64,000 nucleotides of DNA from Tepidibacter formicigenes DSM 15518 (GTDB lineage Bacteria > Bacillota > Clostridia > Peptostreptococcales > Peptostreptococcaceae). The notes below the pieces were generated by a model. The model made no database searches. It was given only the letters and a program-made list of their open reading frames with translations, and was not told the DNA's origin. The number at the start of each line of letters is the position of its first letter. Within the stretch, counting starts at the first letter, position 1. Below, in pieces: positions 18,678-27,801 of the stretch. Made by a program: the position numbers and the translations under genes. The stretch covers positions 32,062-96,061 of the forward strand of contig NZ_FRAE01000007.1 in assembly GCF_900142235.1 (NCBI RefSeq). The letters are read 5' to 3'.

Positions 18678-18706
18678 ATACTTTTAAAATTTTAAAGTAT
18701 TTTTTT
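18678..18706 (+). terminator. intrinsic terminator after the gerAB-like gene
   Basis: ATACTTT and AAAGTAT arms around an AT-rich centre, followed by a run of T residues. Confidence 0.65.
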
Positions 18707-18752
18707 GAAATAATATTTCATAAATAATTATTTAAAGCAGGGGGAAAAATAA

Positions 18753-19031
18753 TTGAAAGAAGAAAGATTAGATAGAATAGAAAAAAAATTAGACAAAATA
18801 GCCCAAATATTAGATAAAAGTAGATTAAAAGAATATATAGATTTAATGAATAACCCATATAGACTTATTTATATTAATTTTATAGCTGGACTTGCTAGAG
18901 GTCTTGGAACAGCTATAGGGCTTACTCTTTTAGCAGCTTTAGCTTTTTATATTTTAAGAAGTTGGGTAAATTTACCTTTAATAGGCGAGTATATAGCAAA
19001 ACTTCTAGACATTATTGAAAATTATAGATAG
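18753..19031 (+). CDS. DUF5665 small membrane protein
   Basis: A 92-residue protein with a charged, helical N-terminal third (RLDRIEKKLDKIAQILDKSRLKEYIDL in part) and a hydrophobic C-terminal half holding one long or two short membrane segments with the pattern NFIAGLARGLGTAIG. This matches the DUF5665 family of clostridial proteins. TTG start with a GGGGG site. It ends 9 bases before the yteA-like gene, so the two are probably co-transcribed. The function is unknown. Confidence 0.75.
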   Translation: MKEERLDRIEKKLDKIAQILDKSRLKEYIDLMNNPYRLIYINFIAGLARGLGTAIGLTLLAALAFYILRSWVNLPLIGEYIAKLLDIIENYR

Positions 19032-19040
19032 GAGGAAATT

Positions 19041-19562
19041 ATGAATAATATAGATTTAAACTACTATAAAGAAATTCTTTTAAAGGAAAAAGAAAAAGTT
19101 ACAAATTTAGTAGATAAAATTGATGATAATACAGTTTATGGAGATAATAGTACACGTTCTAGTATGAGAGAAAACACAGGAGAATTATCAGGGTATGATA
19201 ATCATCCGGCAGATATGGGAACAGAAGTATTTATGGCAGAAATAAACATGAATTTAAAAGATAATGAAAAAGATAGATTATATCAAATAAATGCAGCACT
19301 AGATAGAATAAATAATGGAACTTATGGAATTTGTGAAAAGTGTAAAAAAGAAATAGAAGAAGAAAGACTAGATATAATTCCAGAGAGTTCTTTGTGCTCA
19401 AGTTGTTCAAATGAATATGATAAAATTTATAAAAATCAAGATTATAGACCTATTGAAGAAGAACTTTTAAATAAGAATGATTATTTTTATAGTGATATTC
19501 TTGAAGATTTAGCAGATTTAAATAGAAATGAAGAACATGATCAAGTAGAAGATGGCTTTTAA
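19041..19562 (+). CDS. YteA-type TraR/DksA zinc-finger protein, sporulation-associated
   Basis: A 173-residue protein. The N-terminal half is a DksA-like coiled coil with the NHPADMGTE motif typical of the YteA subfamily, which is restricted to spore formers. A four-Cys zinc finger follows (YGICEKCKKEI ... SSLCSSC). The C-terminal acidic tail is family-like. The DksA fold suggests action in the RNA polymerase secondary channel, though this has not been shown for YteA. It is followed by a terminator that separates it from lspA. Confidence 0.85.
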   Translation: MNNIDLNYYKEILLKEKEKVTNLVDKIDDNTVYGDNSTRSSMRENTGELSGYDNHPADMGTEVFMAEINMNLKDNEKDRLYQINAALDRINNGTYGICEKCKKEIEEERLDIIPESSLCSSCSNEYDKIYKNQDYRPIEEELLNKNDYFYSDILEDLADLNRNEEHDQVEDGF

Positions 19563-19596
19563 AATGCTGTGGAAAGTATCCATGGCATTTTATTTT
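19562..19596 (+). terminator. intrinsic terminator after the yteA-like gene
   Basis: AAATGCTGTGGA and TCCATGGCATTT pair over 12 positions including two G-U pairs, then TTATTTT. Confidence 0.7.
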
Positions 19597-19597
19597 G

Positions 19598-19606
19598 TGG
19601 TATAAT
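19598..19606 (+). promoter_or_regulatory. extended -10 promoter of lspA
   Basis: TGGTATAAT matches the extended -10 form TGnTATAAT exactly. No good -35 box is visible, as expected for that class. It lies directly after the preceding terminator and 32 bases before lspA. Confidence 0.55.
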
Positions 19607-19638
19607 TTTATGGACTAATTTATTAGGGGGTTATATAC

Positions 19639-20070
19639 GTGAATATAATATTAATTATACTTTTAATAGGACTAGATCAAATAACAAAATATTTTGCTTT
19701 AAAGTATTTATCTCAAATAGGTTCTATTAGTATTATTGAAAATATTTTTAATCTTACATATGTAGAGAATAAGGGAGCTGCTTTTGGAATACTTCAAAAT
19801 CAAAAATGGTTTTTTGTTTTAGTTGCTACATCAGTAGTTATATTTATTTTATATTATTTATTTTATAATAAAAAATTAAGTATTTATACTAGAATTTCTT
19901 TAATATTAATTTTATCTGGAGCAATAGGTAATTTAATAGATAGAGTAAGACTTAATTTTGTAGTTGATTTTTTTGATTTTATAATATGGCCTGTTTTTAA
20001 TATGGCTGATATATATGTTGTAGTAGGAGGAATATTACTTTCATATACTATAATTTCAGGAAAAGAATAG
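19639..20070 (+). CDS. lspA: lipoprotein signal peptidase (signal peptidase II)
   Basis: A membrane aspartyl protease that removes signal peptides from diacylated prolipoproteins, such as the binding protein at 51426. Four membrane segments in 143 residues. The conserved motifs are NKGAAFGIL, GNLIDR with one catalytic Asp, and FNMADIYVVVGG with the second. The GTG start is behind TAGGGGG. It precedes rluD by 9 bases, the usual lspA-rluD pair. Confidence 0.96.
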   Translation: MNIILIILLIGLDQITKYFALKYLSQIGSISIIENIFNLTYVENKGAAFGILQNQKWFFVLVATSVVIFILYYLFYNKKLSIYTRISLILILSGAIGNLIDRVRLNFVVDFFDFIIWPVFNMADIYVVVGGILLSYTIISGKE

Positions 20071-20079
20071 GAGGAATTT

Positions 20080-20988
20080 ATGGAGGAAAAAGAATTTATA
20101 GTTCTAGAAGAAGATGAAGGAAATAGATTAGATGTTTTTTTATCAAATGAACTAGGAGAAATGTCAAGATCATACATACAAAAGTTAATAAAAGAAGGAA
20201 ATGTATTTGTTAATAATAATAAAGAAAAGCCTAGGTATTTAGTAAAAGAAGATGATAAAATTAAGATAAATATACCAGAACCTAAAGTTTTAGAAGTTTT
20301 ACCTGAAGATATACCTATAGATATAGTATATGAGGATGATGATGTTTTAGTAGTAAATAAACCTCAAGGTATGGTTGTTCATCCAGCTCCAGGAAATTAT
20401 ACAGGAACTTTAGTAAATGCTATTTTATATCACTGTAAAGATAATTTATCTTCAATAAATGGAGTAATAAGACCAGGTATTGTTCATAGAATAGATAAAG
20501 ATACATCTGGACTTTTAATGGTAGCTAAAAACAATAATTCACACAACTTTTTAGCAGAGCAGTTAAAAGAGCATAGTATAAATAGAAAATATGAAATGAT
20601 ATGCCATGGGGTTTTAAAAGATGATAATTTAACTGTAAATGCTCCAATTGGAAGACATCCTGTTGATAGATTAAAAATGGCTGTAGTACCTAATGGTAAA
20701 AGAGCTGTAACTCATTTTAAAGTAATTAAAAGATTTGAAAAATACACTCATGTACAGGCGCAACTTGAAACAGGAAGAACTCATCAAATAAGAGTTCATA
20801 TGTCACATAATAGACATCCTTTACTTGGAGATCCTGTATATGGACCTAAAAACTCTAAATTTAATTTAAATGGACAAGTTCTGCATGCAAGAACTTTAGG
20901 ATTTATTCATCCAAAAACTAAAGAATATATGGAATTTAAATCAGAACTTCCAGATTATTTTCAAAAATTATTAAAAATACTTGATTAG
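20080..20988 (+). CDS. rluD: RluA/RluD family 23S rRNA pseudouridine synthase
   Basis: Isomerises uridines in large-subunit rRNA. The N-terminal S4 domain (about residues 12-72) includes NRLDVFLSNELGEMSRSYIQ (in part). The catalytic domain has the active Asp in HRIDKDTSGLL, plus NKPQGMVVHP and GRTHQIRVHM. The length of 302 residues is normal. RluD is the closest named relative; the exact target sites cannot be read from sequence. Its last codons contain the -35 box of the following pyr promoter. Confidence 0.93.
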   Translation: MEEKEFIVLEEDEGNRLDVFLSNELGEMSRSYIQKLIKEGNVFVNNNKEKPRYLVKEDDKIKINIPEPKVLEVLPEDIPIDIVYEDDDVLVVNKPQGMVVHPAPGNYTGTLVNAILYHCKDNLSSINGVIRPGIVHRIDKDTSGLLMVAKNNNSHNFLAEQLKEHSINRKYEMICHGVLKDDNLTVNAPIGRHPVDRLKMAVVPNGKRAVTHFKVIKRFEKYTHVQAQLETGRTHQIRVHMSHNRHPLLGDPVYGPKNSKFNLNGQVLHARTLGFIHPKTKEYMEFKSELPDYFQKLLKILD

Positions 20989-21009
20989 AATTTTTATAAA
21001 TGATATAAT
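20981..21009 (+). promoter_or_regulatory. promoter of the pyrR transcript
   Basis: TTGATT and TATAAT with 17-base spacing. The -35 box lies over the rluD stop codon. Transcription would start about 10 bases before the PyrR-binding leader. Confidence 0.7.
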
Positions 21010-21025
21010 TAATTAGAAAATTAAA

Positions 21026-21122
21026 GACCTTTAATTTCAGTCCAGAGAGGCTGGCAAGGATTATACTTAAAGTTTTTATAGTGGTACTATAACTTCTTGC
21101 CGTCTTGCAAGAAGTTTTTTTT
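21026..21122 (+). promoter_or_regulatory. PyrR-binding attenuator upstream of pyrR
   Basis: The PyrR-binding loop CAGTCCAGAGAGGCTG at 21038-21053 is followed by an intrinsic terminator (AACTTCTTGC / GCAAGAAGTT, 21091-21116, then T residues). GGCAAG at the end of the binding loop and the downstream CTTGCC give the competing antiterminator pairing. With UMP-loaded PyrR bound, the terminator forms and pyr expression drops. Unusually, about 165 further bases, occupied by a dispersed repeat, separate the terminator from pyrR. Confidence 0.92.
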
Positions 21123-21271
21123 ATAATGAATAGGAAATTATAATCCTTTTGAATTGTGGATAAATATAATTTTCGTTATGAATTTTAAGCAACGGAATTC
21201 GTTAGAATTCGTTGGCGCCATGAAATTTCAAAAAAGTCTACATTTAAAATCTTTAGAATGAAGACTTTTTT
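21116..21271 (+). repeat. dispersed intergenic element, copy B (full, with hairpin module)
   Basis: The most complete copy. In order: a 35-base start shared with the copy at 17506; GTGGATAAATATAA; a central hairpin with arms CAACGGAATTC (21190-21200) and GAATTCGTTG (21205-21214) around GTTA; then TTTCAAAAAAGTCTACATTT and a terminal terminator-like stem (AAAAAGTCT ... AGACTTTTT). The module with the central hairpin is absent from the copy at 57625. It overlaps the T run of the pyrR attenuator and ends 15 bases before the pyrR start. No open reading frame of note. Confidence 0.75.
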
Positions 21272-21283
21272 ATGGAGGTGTAA

Positions 21284-21823
<540 letters not shown>

Positions 21824-21835
21824 ATAATCTAGATA

Positions 21836-21910
21836 GACCTTTTAATTCAGTCCAGAGAGACTGAAAAAGGGAGAAAACTTTCTCCCTCCTTAAAAAAATA
21901 AAGGAGGTAT
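21836..21910 (+). promoter_or_regulatory. PyrR-binding leader of the uracil permease, apparently acting on translation
   Basis: The PyrR loop CAGTCCAGAGAGACTG lies at 21848-21863, extended by CCTTT/AAAGG. Unlike the pyrR leader, no hairpin here has a T run. Instead CCTCCTT (21885-21891) can pair perfectly with the ribosome site AAGGAGG (21901-21907). A competing stem, GGGAGAA / TTCTCCC (21869-21875 with 21880-21886), uses two of the same C residues. A PyrR-dependent switch hiding or freeing the ribosome site is the natural reading, but this is inferred. Confidence 0.8.
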
Positions 21911-21914
21911 TTTT

Positions 21915-23174
21915 ATGCAACAAAAAATATTAAACCCGTCTGTTAACAAATCTTTTGAACTATCTAAAAACTTTAAAAAAGTAGTTTTAGCAATGCAACA
22001 CTTACTTGCCATGTTTGGAGCAACAGTACTTGTTCCTATCTTAACTGGATTTGACCCATCTGTAGCATTAATATCAGCTGGACTTGGTACTTTAATATTC
22101 CATTTAGTAACAAAAGGTATGGTTCCTGTATTTTTAGGATCTAGTTTCGCATTTATACCTGTAATACTTACAGTTAAAGAAATATATAATGGAGATTTAA
22201 CTTATGCTCAAGGTGGAATAGTAGTAGCAGGAATTTTATATGTTATAATGTCTTTCATAGTAAAAAAAGTAGGAGTTGATAAGGTAAAAAAATACTTTCC
22301 AGCTCAAGTTACAGGACCTATGATTGTTGTTATAGGATTAAATCTTGTGCCAGTAGCAATTAATATGGCATCAGGAAATTATATAGTATCAGTAGCAACT
22401 CTATCAATAGCTCTTTTAGTAACTTTCTTAGGAAGAGGGTTTATAAAACAACTTTCAATATTAATAGCTGTAACAGTAGGATATATTATTTCTTTAAAAT
22501 TAGGAATAGTAGATACTAATGTTATAAAAGAAGCTTCTTGGGTTTTAGTTCCAAACTTTACTTTACCTAAATTCGAAATGGGAGCAATAGCAATAATTGC
22601 ACCAGTAGTATTAGCTGTTTTCATGGAGCATATAGGAGATATAACTACAAATGGAGCAGTGGTTGGTAAAAACTTTATAGAAAATCCAGGTCTTAATAGA
22701 ACATTAATAGGAGATGGCCTTGCAACAATCATAGGTGGATTTATAGGAGGACCAGCAAATACAACATATGGAGAGAATACGGGAGTACTTGCTATAACTA
22801 AAAATTATGATCCATCTATACTTAGAATTACAGCAGTACTTGCAGTAATACTAGGTTGTATAAATAAGGTAGGAAGCTTTTTACAAACTATACCAACACC
22901 AGTAATGGGTGGAATAAGCTTAATGCTATTCTCTATGATAGCAATTATTGGAATTAAAACTGTAAGAAATGGCAGTGTAGAGTTTAAGACTTCAAATATT
23001 ATAATAATATCTTTAATATTAATTATAGGACTTGGAACAAACTATCTTCAAAATAAAGGAATAGTTATTGGAATACCAGTTACATCAAGCGTTAAAATAA
23101 CAGGATTAAGTCTTGCAGCTATAGTTGGAGTAGTACTTAATAAGTTGTTGAATAAAGAAAAAATAGGAAACTAA
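21915..23174 (+). CDS. pyrP: uracil permease, UraA/NCS2 family
   Basis: A uracil:proton symporter in the membrane, 419 residues with 12-14 hydrophobic segments. Family motifs: LAMQHLLAMFGATVLVP (residues about 25-41), GSSFAFIP, and the substrate-binding region with MEHIGDITTNGAVVGK and the GGPANTTYGENTG loop, where the second Glu is essential in UraA. It follows pyrR behind a second PyrR leader, so salvage uptake is repressed when pyrimidines are plentiful. Confidence 0.95.
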   Translation: MQQKILNPSVNKSFELSKNFKKVVLAMQHLLAMFGATVLVPILTGFDPSVALISAGLGTLIFHLVTKGMVPVFLGSSFAFIPVILTVKEIYNGDLTYAQGGIVVAGILYVIMSFIVKKVGVDKVKKYFPAQVTGPMIVVIGLNLVPVAINMASGNYIVSVATLSIALLVTFLGRGFIKQLSILIAVTVGYIISLKLGIVDTNVIKEASWVLVPNFTLPKFEMGAIAIIAPVVLAVFMEHIGDITTNGAVVGKNFIENPGLNRTLIGDGLATIIGGFIGGPANTTYGENTGVLAITKNYDPSILRITAVLAVILGCINKVGSFLQTIPTPVMGGISLMLFSMIAIIGIKTVRNGSVEFKTSNIIIISLILIIGLGTNYLQNKGIVIGIPVTSSVKITGLSLAAIVGVVLNKLLNKEKIGN

Positions 23175-23175
23175 T

Positions 23176-23202
23176 AAAAGTCCCTAAATTTTGGGACTTT
23201 TT
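23176..23202 (+). terminator. intrinsic terminator after pyrP
   Basis: AAAGTCCC and GGGACTTT pair around an AT loop, followed by T residues. Confidence 0.8.
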
Positions 23203-23206
23203 ACAA

Positions 23207-23704
23207 TTAAGATGCTTTTTTTATTTCTAAATTATTGTTTTTATTTTTTATTTTACTTGCAAGTATTCCTGCTTTATCTCCTAAATATCCAAGAATAGCT
23301 CCGCATAATAGTCCTGTTGCAGCCATTTTATAATCTCCATTTAATCCAAATGTTATAAAGCATCCTATAAAGCAGCATGGAACACAAGAAACTAATTTGA
23401 ATTTTGATTGATAAATTAAAAATACAGTAACAATACCTGTTGTAAGTAGTATAGTAACGGCAGGTATATTTATTAAATTGCTTATATAAAGAGAAGTACT
23501 TGCCCAAAATATGCCACTTAAATTACATGTATACGATTTAATTGCTTTTTTTAGGGAATCGGTTTCATTTACTACACAAAAACTAGTCCATCCTGCAAAT
23601 CCTACCCATGTAAATATTCCACTTAAAAAACTAGCACTTCCCCAAATTACAGCTATAACAGCTGAAAATAATGATACTAATAATAACTCGCTAATAATAA
23701 TCAT
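23207..23704 (-). CDS. DUF1097 family membrane protein
   Basis: A 165-residue protein with about five hydrophobic segments and the family's glycine-rich GSASFLSGIFTWVGFAGWTSF (in part) near the N-terminus, plus GLNGDYKMAATGLLCGAILGYLGD toward the end. The family includes E. coli YcdZ, of unknown function. Its start is less certain: GAAAGG directly touches the first ATG. It converges with pyrP and lies downstream of rqcH on the same strand, separated by a terminator. Confidence 0.75.
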   Translation of the reverse strand: MIIISELLLVSLFSAVIAVIWGSASFLSGIFTWVGFAGWTSFCVVNETDSLKKAIKSYTCNLSGIFWASTSLYISNLINIPAVTILLTTGIVTVFLIYQSKFKLVSCVPCCFIGCFITFGLNGDYKMAATGLLCGAILGYLGDKAGILASKIKNKNNNLEIKKAS

Positions 23705-23781
23705 CCTTTCTATATAAACTTTAAGGAATTTTATTATATCAAGAAAATTTTAAAAAATAAAGTTTATTTTTTAAAATTTAA

Positions 23782-23812
23782 AATAAGCAAGGAGAATTTC
23801 CTTGCTTATTTA
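23782..23812 (-). terminator. intrinsic terminator of rqcH
   Basis: AATAAGCAAGGA and TCCTTGCTTATT form a perfect 12-bp stem; read on the minus strand it is followed by a T-rich stretch. It overlaps the last codons of rqcH. Confidence 0.7.
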
Positions 23813-25590
23813 TGTTCATTATTGTTTTTAATTTTAACAATTTCTTCTTCAAGTGGTGTAACATATATTGTACTATTTGTTTCATAAATTACCATCCCAG
23901 GTTTTGCACCACTAGGTTTTTTTACATTTTTTTTCTTTGTATAATCTACAGGAACTTGAGATGACATTCTTGCTTTGCTAAAATATGCAGCAAGCATTGC
24001 TCCTTCAAATATTGTATTCTCTGGAACTTCTTTTCCTTCACATTTTATTATAACGTGAGATCCTGGAATATTTTTCGTATGAAGCCAGATATCATCATTT
24101 GATGCCAGTTTTAAAGTAAGATAATCATTTTGCTTATTATTTTTACCAACATATATCTTAAAGCCATCTGAAGATATAAATTCATAAGGAGCAGTTTTAA
24201 GATTATTTTTATCTTTATTCTTATTATTGCTTCTACCTTTTATATATCCTACTTTTACTAATTCTTCTTTTATTTCCTCTAGTTCTTCTAAGTTTTCGCA
24301 GTTATTTATATTAAGAATTATATTTTCTAGGTATTCTATTTCTTCATTAGTTATTTTTAACTGGTGTTTAATTTCTATTGCTGCATTTTTAAGCTTATTA
24401 TATTTTTTAAAATATTTTTGAGCATTTTCTGAAGGGTTTAATCTTTTATCTAATTTTATTTTTATGTTTTTACTTTCTGGATTATAGAAATTTGCAACTT
24501 CAATTTCTTCCATTCCTTTTTGTATCATATATATATAAGAAGTTATTAATTCTCCATAAGTTTTGTAAGTATCTGCATTTTTAGATTCTAATAATTCTTC
24601 TTTTTGTTTTTTTATTTTATTATAGAGTCTATCTAATTTATTTGAAATATTTTTTCTAAGATTTTGAGATTTTTGATTTATTCTTTCTCTAATATCTTTT
24701 TCATAATAATATTTATCAAGAATAAAGCTTATACTATTATTTTCTATAAAAGAATAGTGATTATACATTGTTAGTTTTATACAGCTAAAATCTATAACTT
24801 TATTTAATCTTTTATCAATAATAATACAAGGATAAAAGATATTATTTTTTATTTGCCTAAAAAGTCTAGTAAATGTATCATACAATGCTGTAAAGTCTTT
24901 GCTATCAACATATTCAGTATTAATATCTATATCAATATTACTTCTAAAGCATATTTCCTTAGCTATTAATGGACTTATTCCTTCAAAAGAGGAATAAATT
25001 GATTTATATAATGCTTTTTTGTTATTAGTAAGAGATTCTATGAATTTTTCTTTTGATATTTCATGTATTGGATTTAATTTATTTTGAGATGGTGGATTTA
25101 TATATTTTTGTCCTGGAAGAACTTGTCTATATCTACTTACACTAAGTGGAATTCTTTTAATAGAATCTAATATTTTATTTTCTTCATTATCTACAAGTAT
25201 TATATTGCTGTGTCTTCCCATTATTTCTATAATTAAATCCTTTGTTTTTCTTATTTTTAATTCATCTAAGGATTCGATAGTTATTCTTATGATTCTCTCA
25301 AAATCTGGCTGATGTATATTTGTTATTTTTCCGTTTTGAAGATGCTTTCTAAGAAGCATACAAAACATTGGTGCTTTTATAGGGTTTTCTTTGTTGTATG
25401 TATTAGTTATATATGCTCTTGGATTAGAGCTATTTGAACTAAGTAGTAATTTATAATTTGTTCCTTCATTTCTTATGTTAAAAAGAAGTTCATCTTCTTC
25501 AGGCTGATATATTTTATCTATTTTACCACCTATTAGTTTAGAAGAAAGTTCTTTAACTAAAGAATAAATTACTATTCCATCTAATGCCAT
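23806..25590 (-). CDS. rqcH: RqcH / NFACT family ribosome quality control protein
   Basis: Bacterial homologue of Rqc2, which binds obstructed 50S subunits and recruits tRNA-Ala to add C-terminal alanine tails; older annotations call it a fibronectin-binding protein. The 594 residues show the NFACT-N domain (DGIVIYSLVKEL ... GGKIDKIYQP), a long central coiled coil (about 290-440) and the C-terminal NFACT-R/DUF814 domain with GFKIYVGKNNKQNDYLTLK and DIWLHTKNIPGSHVII. It is transcribed alone on the minus strand, divergent from dapF. Confidence 0.92.
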   Translation of the reverse strand: MALDGIVIYSLVKELSSKLIGGKIDKIYQPEEDELLFNIRNEGTNYKLLLSSNSSNPRAYITNTYNKENPIKAPMFCMLLRKHLQNGKITNIHQPDFERIIRITIESLDELKIRKTKDLIIEIMGRHSNIILVDNEENKILDSIKRIPLSVSRYRQVLPGQKYINPPSQNKLNPIHEISKEKFIESLTNNKKALYKSIYSSFEGISPLIAKEICFRSNIDIDINTEYVDSKDFTALYDTFTRLFRQIKNNIFYPCIIIDKRLNKVIDFSCIKLTMYNHYSFIENNSISFILDKYYYEKDIRERINQKSQNLRKNISNKLDRLYNKIKKQKEELLESKNADTYKTYGELITSYIYMIQKGMEEIEVANFYNPESKNIKIKLDKRLNPSENAQKYFKKYNKLKNAAIEIKHQLKITNEEIEYLENIILNINNCENLEELEEIKEELVKVGYIKGRSNNKNKDKNNLKTAPYEFISSDGFKIYVGKNNKQNDYLTLKLASNDDIWLHTKNIPGSHVIIKCEGKEVPENTIFEGAMLAAYFSKARMSSQVPVDYTKKKNVKKPSGAKPGMVIYETNSTIYVTPLEEEIVKIKNNNEHK

Positions 25591-25795
25591 ATAAAGTCCT
25601 CACTTTCCAGTTTATTTTTTTATTTATAGGGAAGTATATAAATTTAATATAAGTTACATTTTGTATTAGTATATCTCATAAATTAGAATTGTACAATTAG
25701 AAGAAAAATATTAAAAAATTGTAACATTTAACTATGTTTTAATTTATTTTTATATAAATAGTATATATAATATAGCTTTGTAGGGAGGGGAATTT

Positions 25796-26626
25796 ATGAT
25801 TAAATTTTGGAAGATGCATGGAGTTGGAAATGATTTTATAGCTTTAGATGGAGAAAGGTATGATATAAAGGATTACTCTGAATTTGCAAAAAAAATATGT
25901 CATAGGCATTTTGGAGTAGGAGCAGATGGACTTTTAGTTGCAAAAAAATCAGATAAAGCAGATTGTGAAATGATATACTATAATTCTGATGGATCACGTG
26001 CAAAAATGTGCGGTAACGGACTTAGATGTTTTTCAAAATTTGTTTATGATAAAAAAATAGTAGATAAAGATACTTTTAAAGTTGAAACTTTAGATGGAGT
26101 AAAGGATATTAAATTAAATTTAAATAGCGGGAAGATAGAAAGTATTAAAATAAATATGGGAAAAGCAAATTTTAATCCAAAATCAGTACCTGTAAAAACA
26201 GATAAAGATATATTTATAAATGAGGATATATTTGTTATAGATAAAGATTTTAAAGTATCTTCACTACTTGTTGGAGTTCCTCACACTATAGTTTTTGTTG
26301 ATGAAATAGATAAAAAAGAAATATTAAAATATGGGCCAGAAATCGAGAAAAGCAGTATATTCCCAGAAAAAACTAATGTGAATTTCGTTAAGATAGTAGA
26401 TAAAGAAAATATTTTAGTTTCTACTTGGGAAAGAGGATGTGGATATACTCTTGCTTGTGGTACAGGAATTTGTGCTTCTAGTGCCATGGCGCATTATTTG
26501 AACAAAATATCTAATAAAGTTAAAGTAAAATCAGAAGGTGGAGAACTTTTAATAGAGATTATAGATGAATATATATATATGCAGGGAAGTGCAGTAAAAA
26601 TTTGTGAAGGTATATTGGAGGTTTAA
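25796..26626 (+). CDS. dapF: diaminopimelate epimerase
   Basis: Converts LL- to meso-diaminopimelate for lysine and peptidoglycan. Both catalytic cysteines are visible: Cys72 in AKMCGNGLRC and Cys221 in LACGTGICAS. The N-terminal MHGVGNDFI motif is typical, and 276 residues is full length. The start has a strong GGGAGGGG site. In the 205-base gap shared with rqcH, TATAAT at 25766 may be its -10 box and AATTGTACAATT at 25687 is a 12-base palindrome of unknown use. It heads a tightly packed operon running to coaBC. Confidence 0.96.
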   Translation: MIKFWKMHGVGNDFIALDGERYDIKDYSEFAKKICHRHFGVGADGLLVAKKSDKADCEMIYYNSDGSRAKMCGNGLRCFSKFVYDKKIVDKDTFKVETLDGVKDIKLNLNSGKIESIKINMGKANFNPKSVPVKTDKDIFINEDIFVIDKDFKVSSLLVGVPHTIVFVDEIDKKEILKYGPEIEKSSIFPEKTNVNFVKIVDKENILVSTWERGCGYTLACGTGICASSAMAHYLNKISNKVKVKSEGGELLIEIIDEYIYMQGSAVKICEGILEV

Positions 26627-26628
26627 AT

Positions 26629-27510
26629 ATGGCAATTAGCATGACAGGATTCGGAAGAGGAGAATATAAAGATGAAAAGTTTCACTTTATCGTAGAGTGT
26701 AAAAGTGTAAATCATAAATATATAGATATAAGCGTTAAAATGCCTAGAAAGATATCTTTTTTAGAAGATAAAGTAAAACAACTAGCAAAAAAATATGTTA
26801 AAAGAGGAAGAGTAGATATATTTATTAAATTTGACTTAATAGGTGAAAGTGATGTAAGCTTAAATCTAGATATAAACCTAGCAAAACAGTATTATGGAAT
26901 ATTAAATAAAATTAAAGAAGAATTAGATGTATTAGATGATATATCTGTTTTAAATATAGCTAAGTTTCCTGATGTAGTTAAAATGGAAGAAAAAGATGAA
27001 GATGAAGAAACAATATGGAATGCTCTAAAAGAAGCTTTAAGTAGTGCTTTTTTAAAACTAAAGGAAATGAGAGAAGTGGAAGGAGCAAAACTTTCAGAAG
27101 ATACGAAATTAAGATGCTCTCTTCTTAAAAAATATATTGATGAAATTGAAGAATGTTCACACAATGTGGTTATTGAATATAAAGAAAAATTAGAAAATAG
27201 AATAAAAGAATTATTAGGAAATTCTATAGATATAGATGAAAATAGACTTGCTCAAGAAGTTGCAATATATGCAGATAAAAGTAGTATAACAGAAGAGATA
27301 GTAAGATTTAAAAGTCATATTAAGCAAATAGAAAAAACTATAAATTTAAATGATTTAATAGGTAGGAAAATAGACTTTTTAATTCAAGAAATGAATAGAG
27401 AAATAAATACTATAGGTTCTAAATCTTCAAATTTAAGAATAACAGAATTAGTAGTAGAAGTAAAAAGTGAATTAGAAAAAATAAGAGAGCAAATTCAAAA
27501 TATCGAATAG
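26629..27510 (+). CDS. YicC family endoribonuclease-like protein
   Basis: A 293-residue protein with the YicC N-terminal signature [18 protein letters not shown] and the C-terminal DUF1732 region ([20 protein letters not shown] and [22 protein letters not shown], each in part). YicC proteins have been reported to be RNA-cleaving enzymes. It starts 2 bases after dapF and lies ahead of remA and gmk, an order conserved across Firmicutes. Confidence 0.92.
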   Translation: MAISMTGFGRGEYKDEKFHFIVECKSVNHKYIDISVKMPRKISFLEDKVKQLAKKYVKRGRVDIFIKFDLIGESDVSLNLDINLAKQYYGILNKIKEELDVLDDISVLNIAKFPDVVKMEEKDEDEETIWNALKEALSSAFLKLKEMREVEGAKLSEDTKLRCSLLKKYIDEIEECSHNVVIEYKEKLENRIKELLGNSIDIDENRLAQEVAIYADKSSITEEIVRFKSHIKQIEKTINLNDLIGRKIDFLIQEMNREINTIGSKSSNLRITELVVEVKSELEKIREQIQNIE

Positions 27511-27521
27511 GAGGATATATA

Positions 27522-27788
27522 ATGGCAATTAAGCTTGTAAATATAGGGTTTGGAAACATAGTTTCAGCAAATAGAATAATATCTATAGTAAGTCCTGAGT
27601 CAGCTCCTATAAAAAGAATGATTCAAGAAGCTAGAGAAAGAGGAATGCTTATAGATGCTACTTATGGTAGAAGAACTAGAGCTGTAATAATTACTGATAG
27701 TGAGCATTTAATACTTTCTGCTGTTCAACCAGAAACTGTAGCACATAGACTGACAACAAAAGAAGATCATCATAATCATGAAGAATAG
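27522..27788 (+). CDS. remA: RemA/DUF370 family regulatory protein
   Basis: An 88-residue protein that matches RemA (YlzA) across its length: [35 protein letters not shown], and the [19 protein letters not shown] stretch. In Bacillus RemA is a DNA-binding ring protein that activates matrix and osmoprotection genes. The position between yicC and gmk is conserved. The His-rich C-terminus (EDHHNHEE) is a local feature. The stop is 13 bases before the gmk start. Confidence 0.9.
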   Translation: MAIKLVNIGFGNIVSANRIISIVSPESAPIKRMIQEARERGMLIDATYGRRTRAVIITDSEHLILSAVQPETVAHRLTTKEDHHNHEE

Positions 27789-27801
27789 GAAGGAAGATAC
27801 A

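Noticed and set aside
25687..25698. AATTGTACAATT between rqcH and dapF as a defined operator
   Set aside because: A 12-base AT-rich palindrome can occur by chance here and no matching regulator or second site was found; noted only in the dapF entry.
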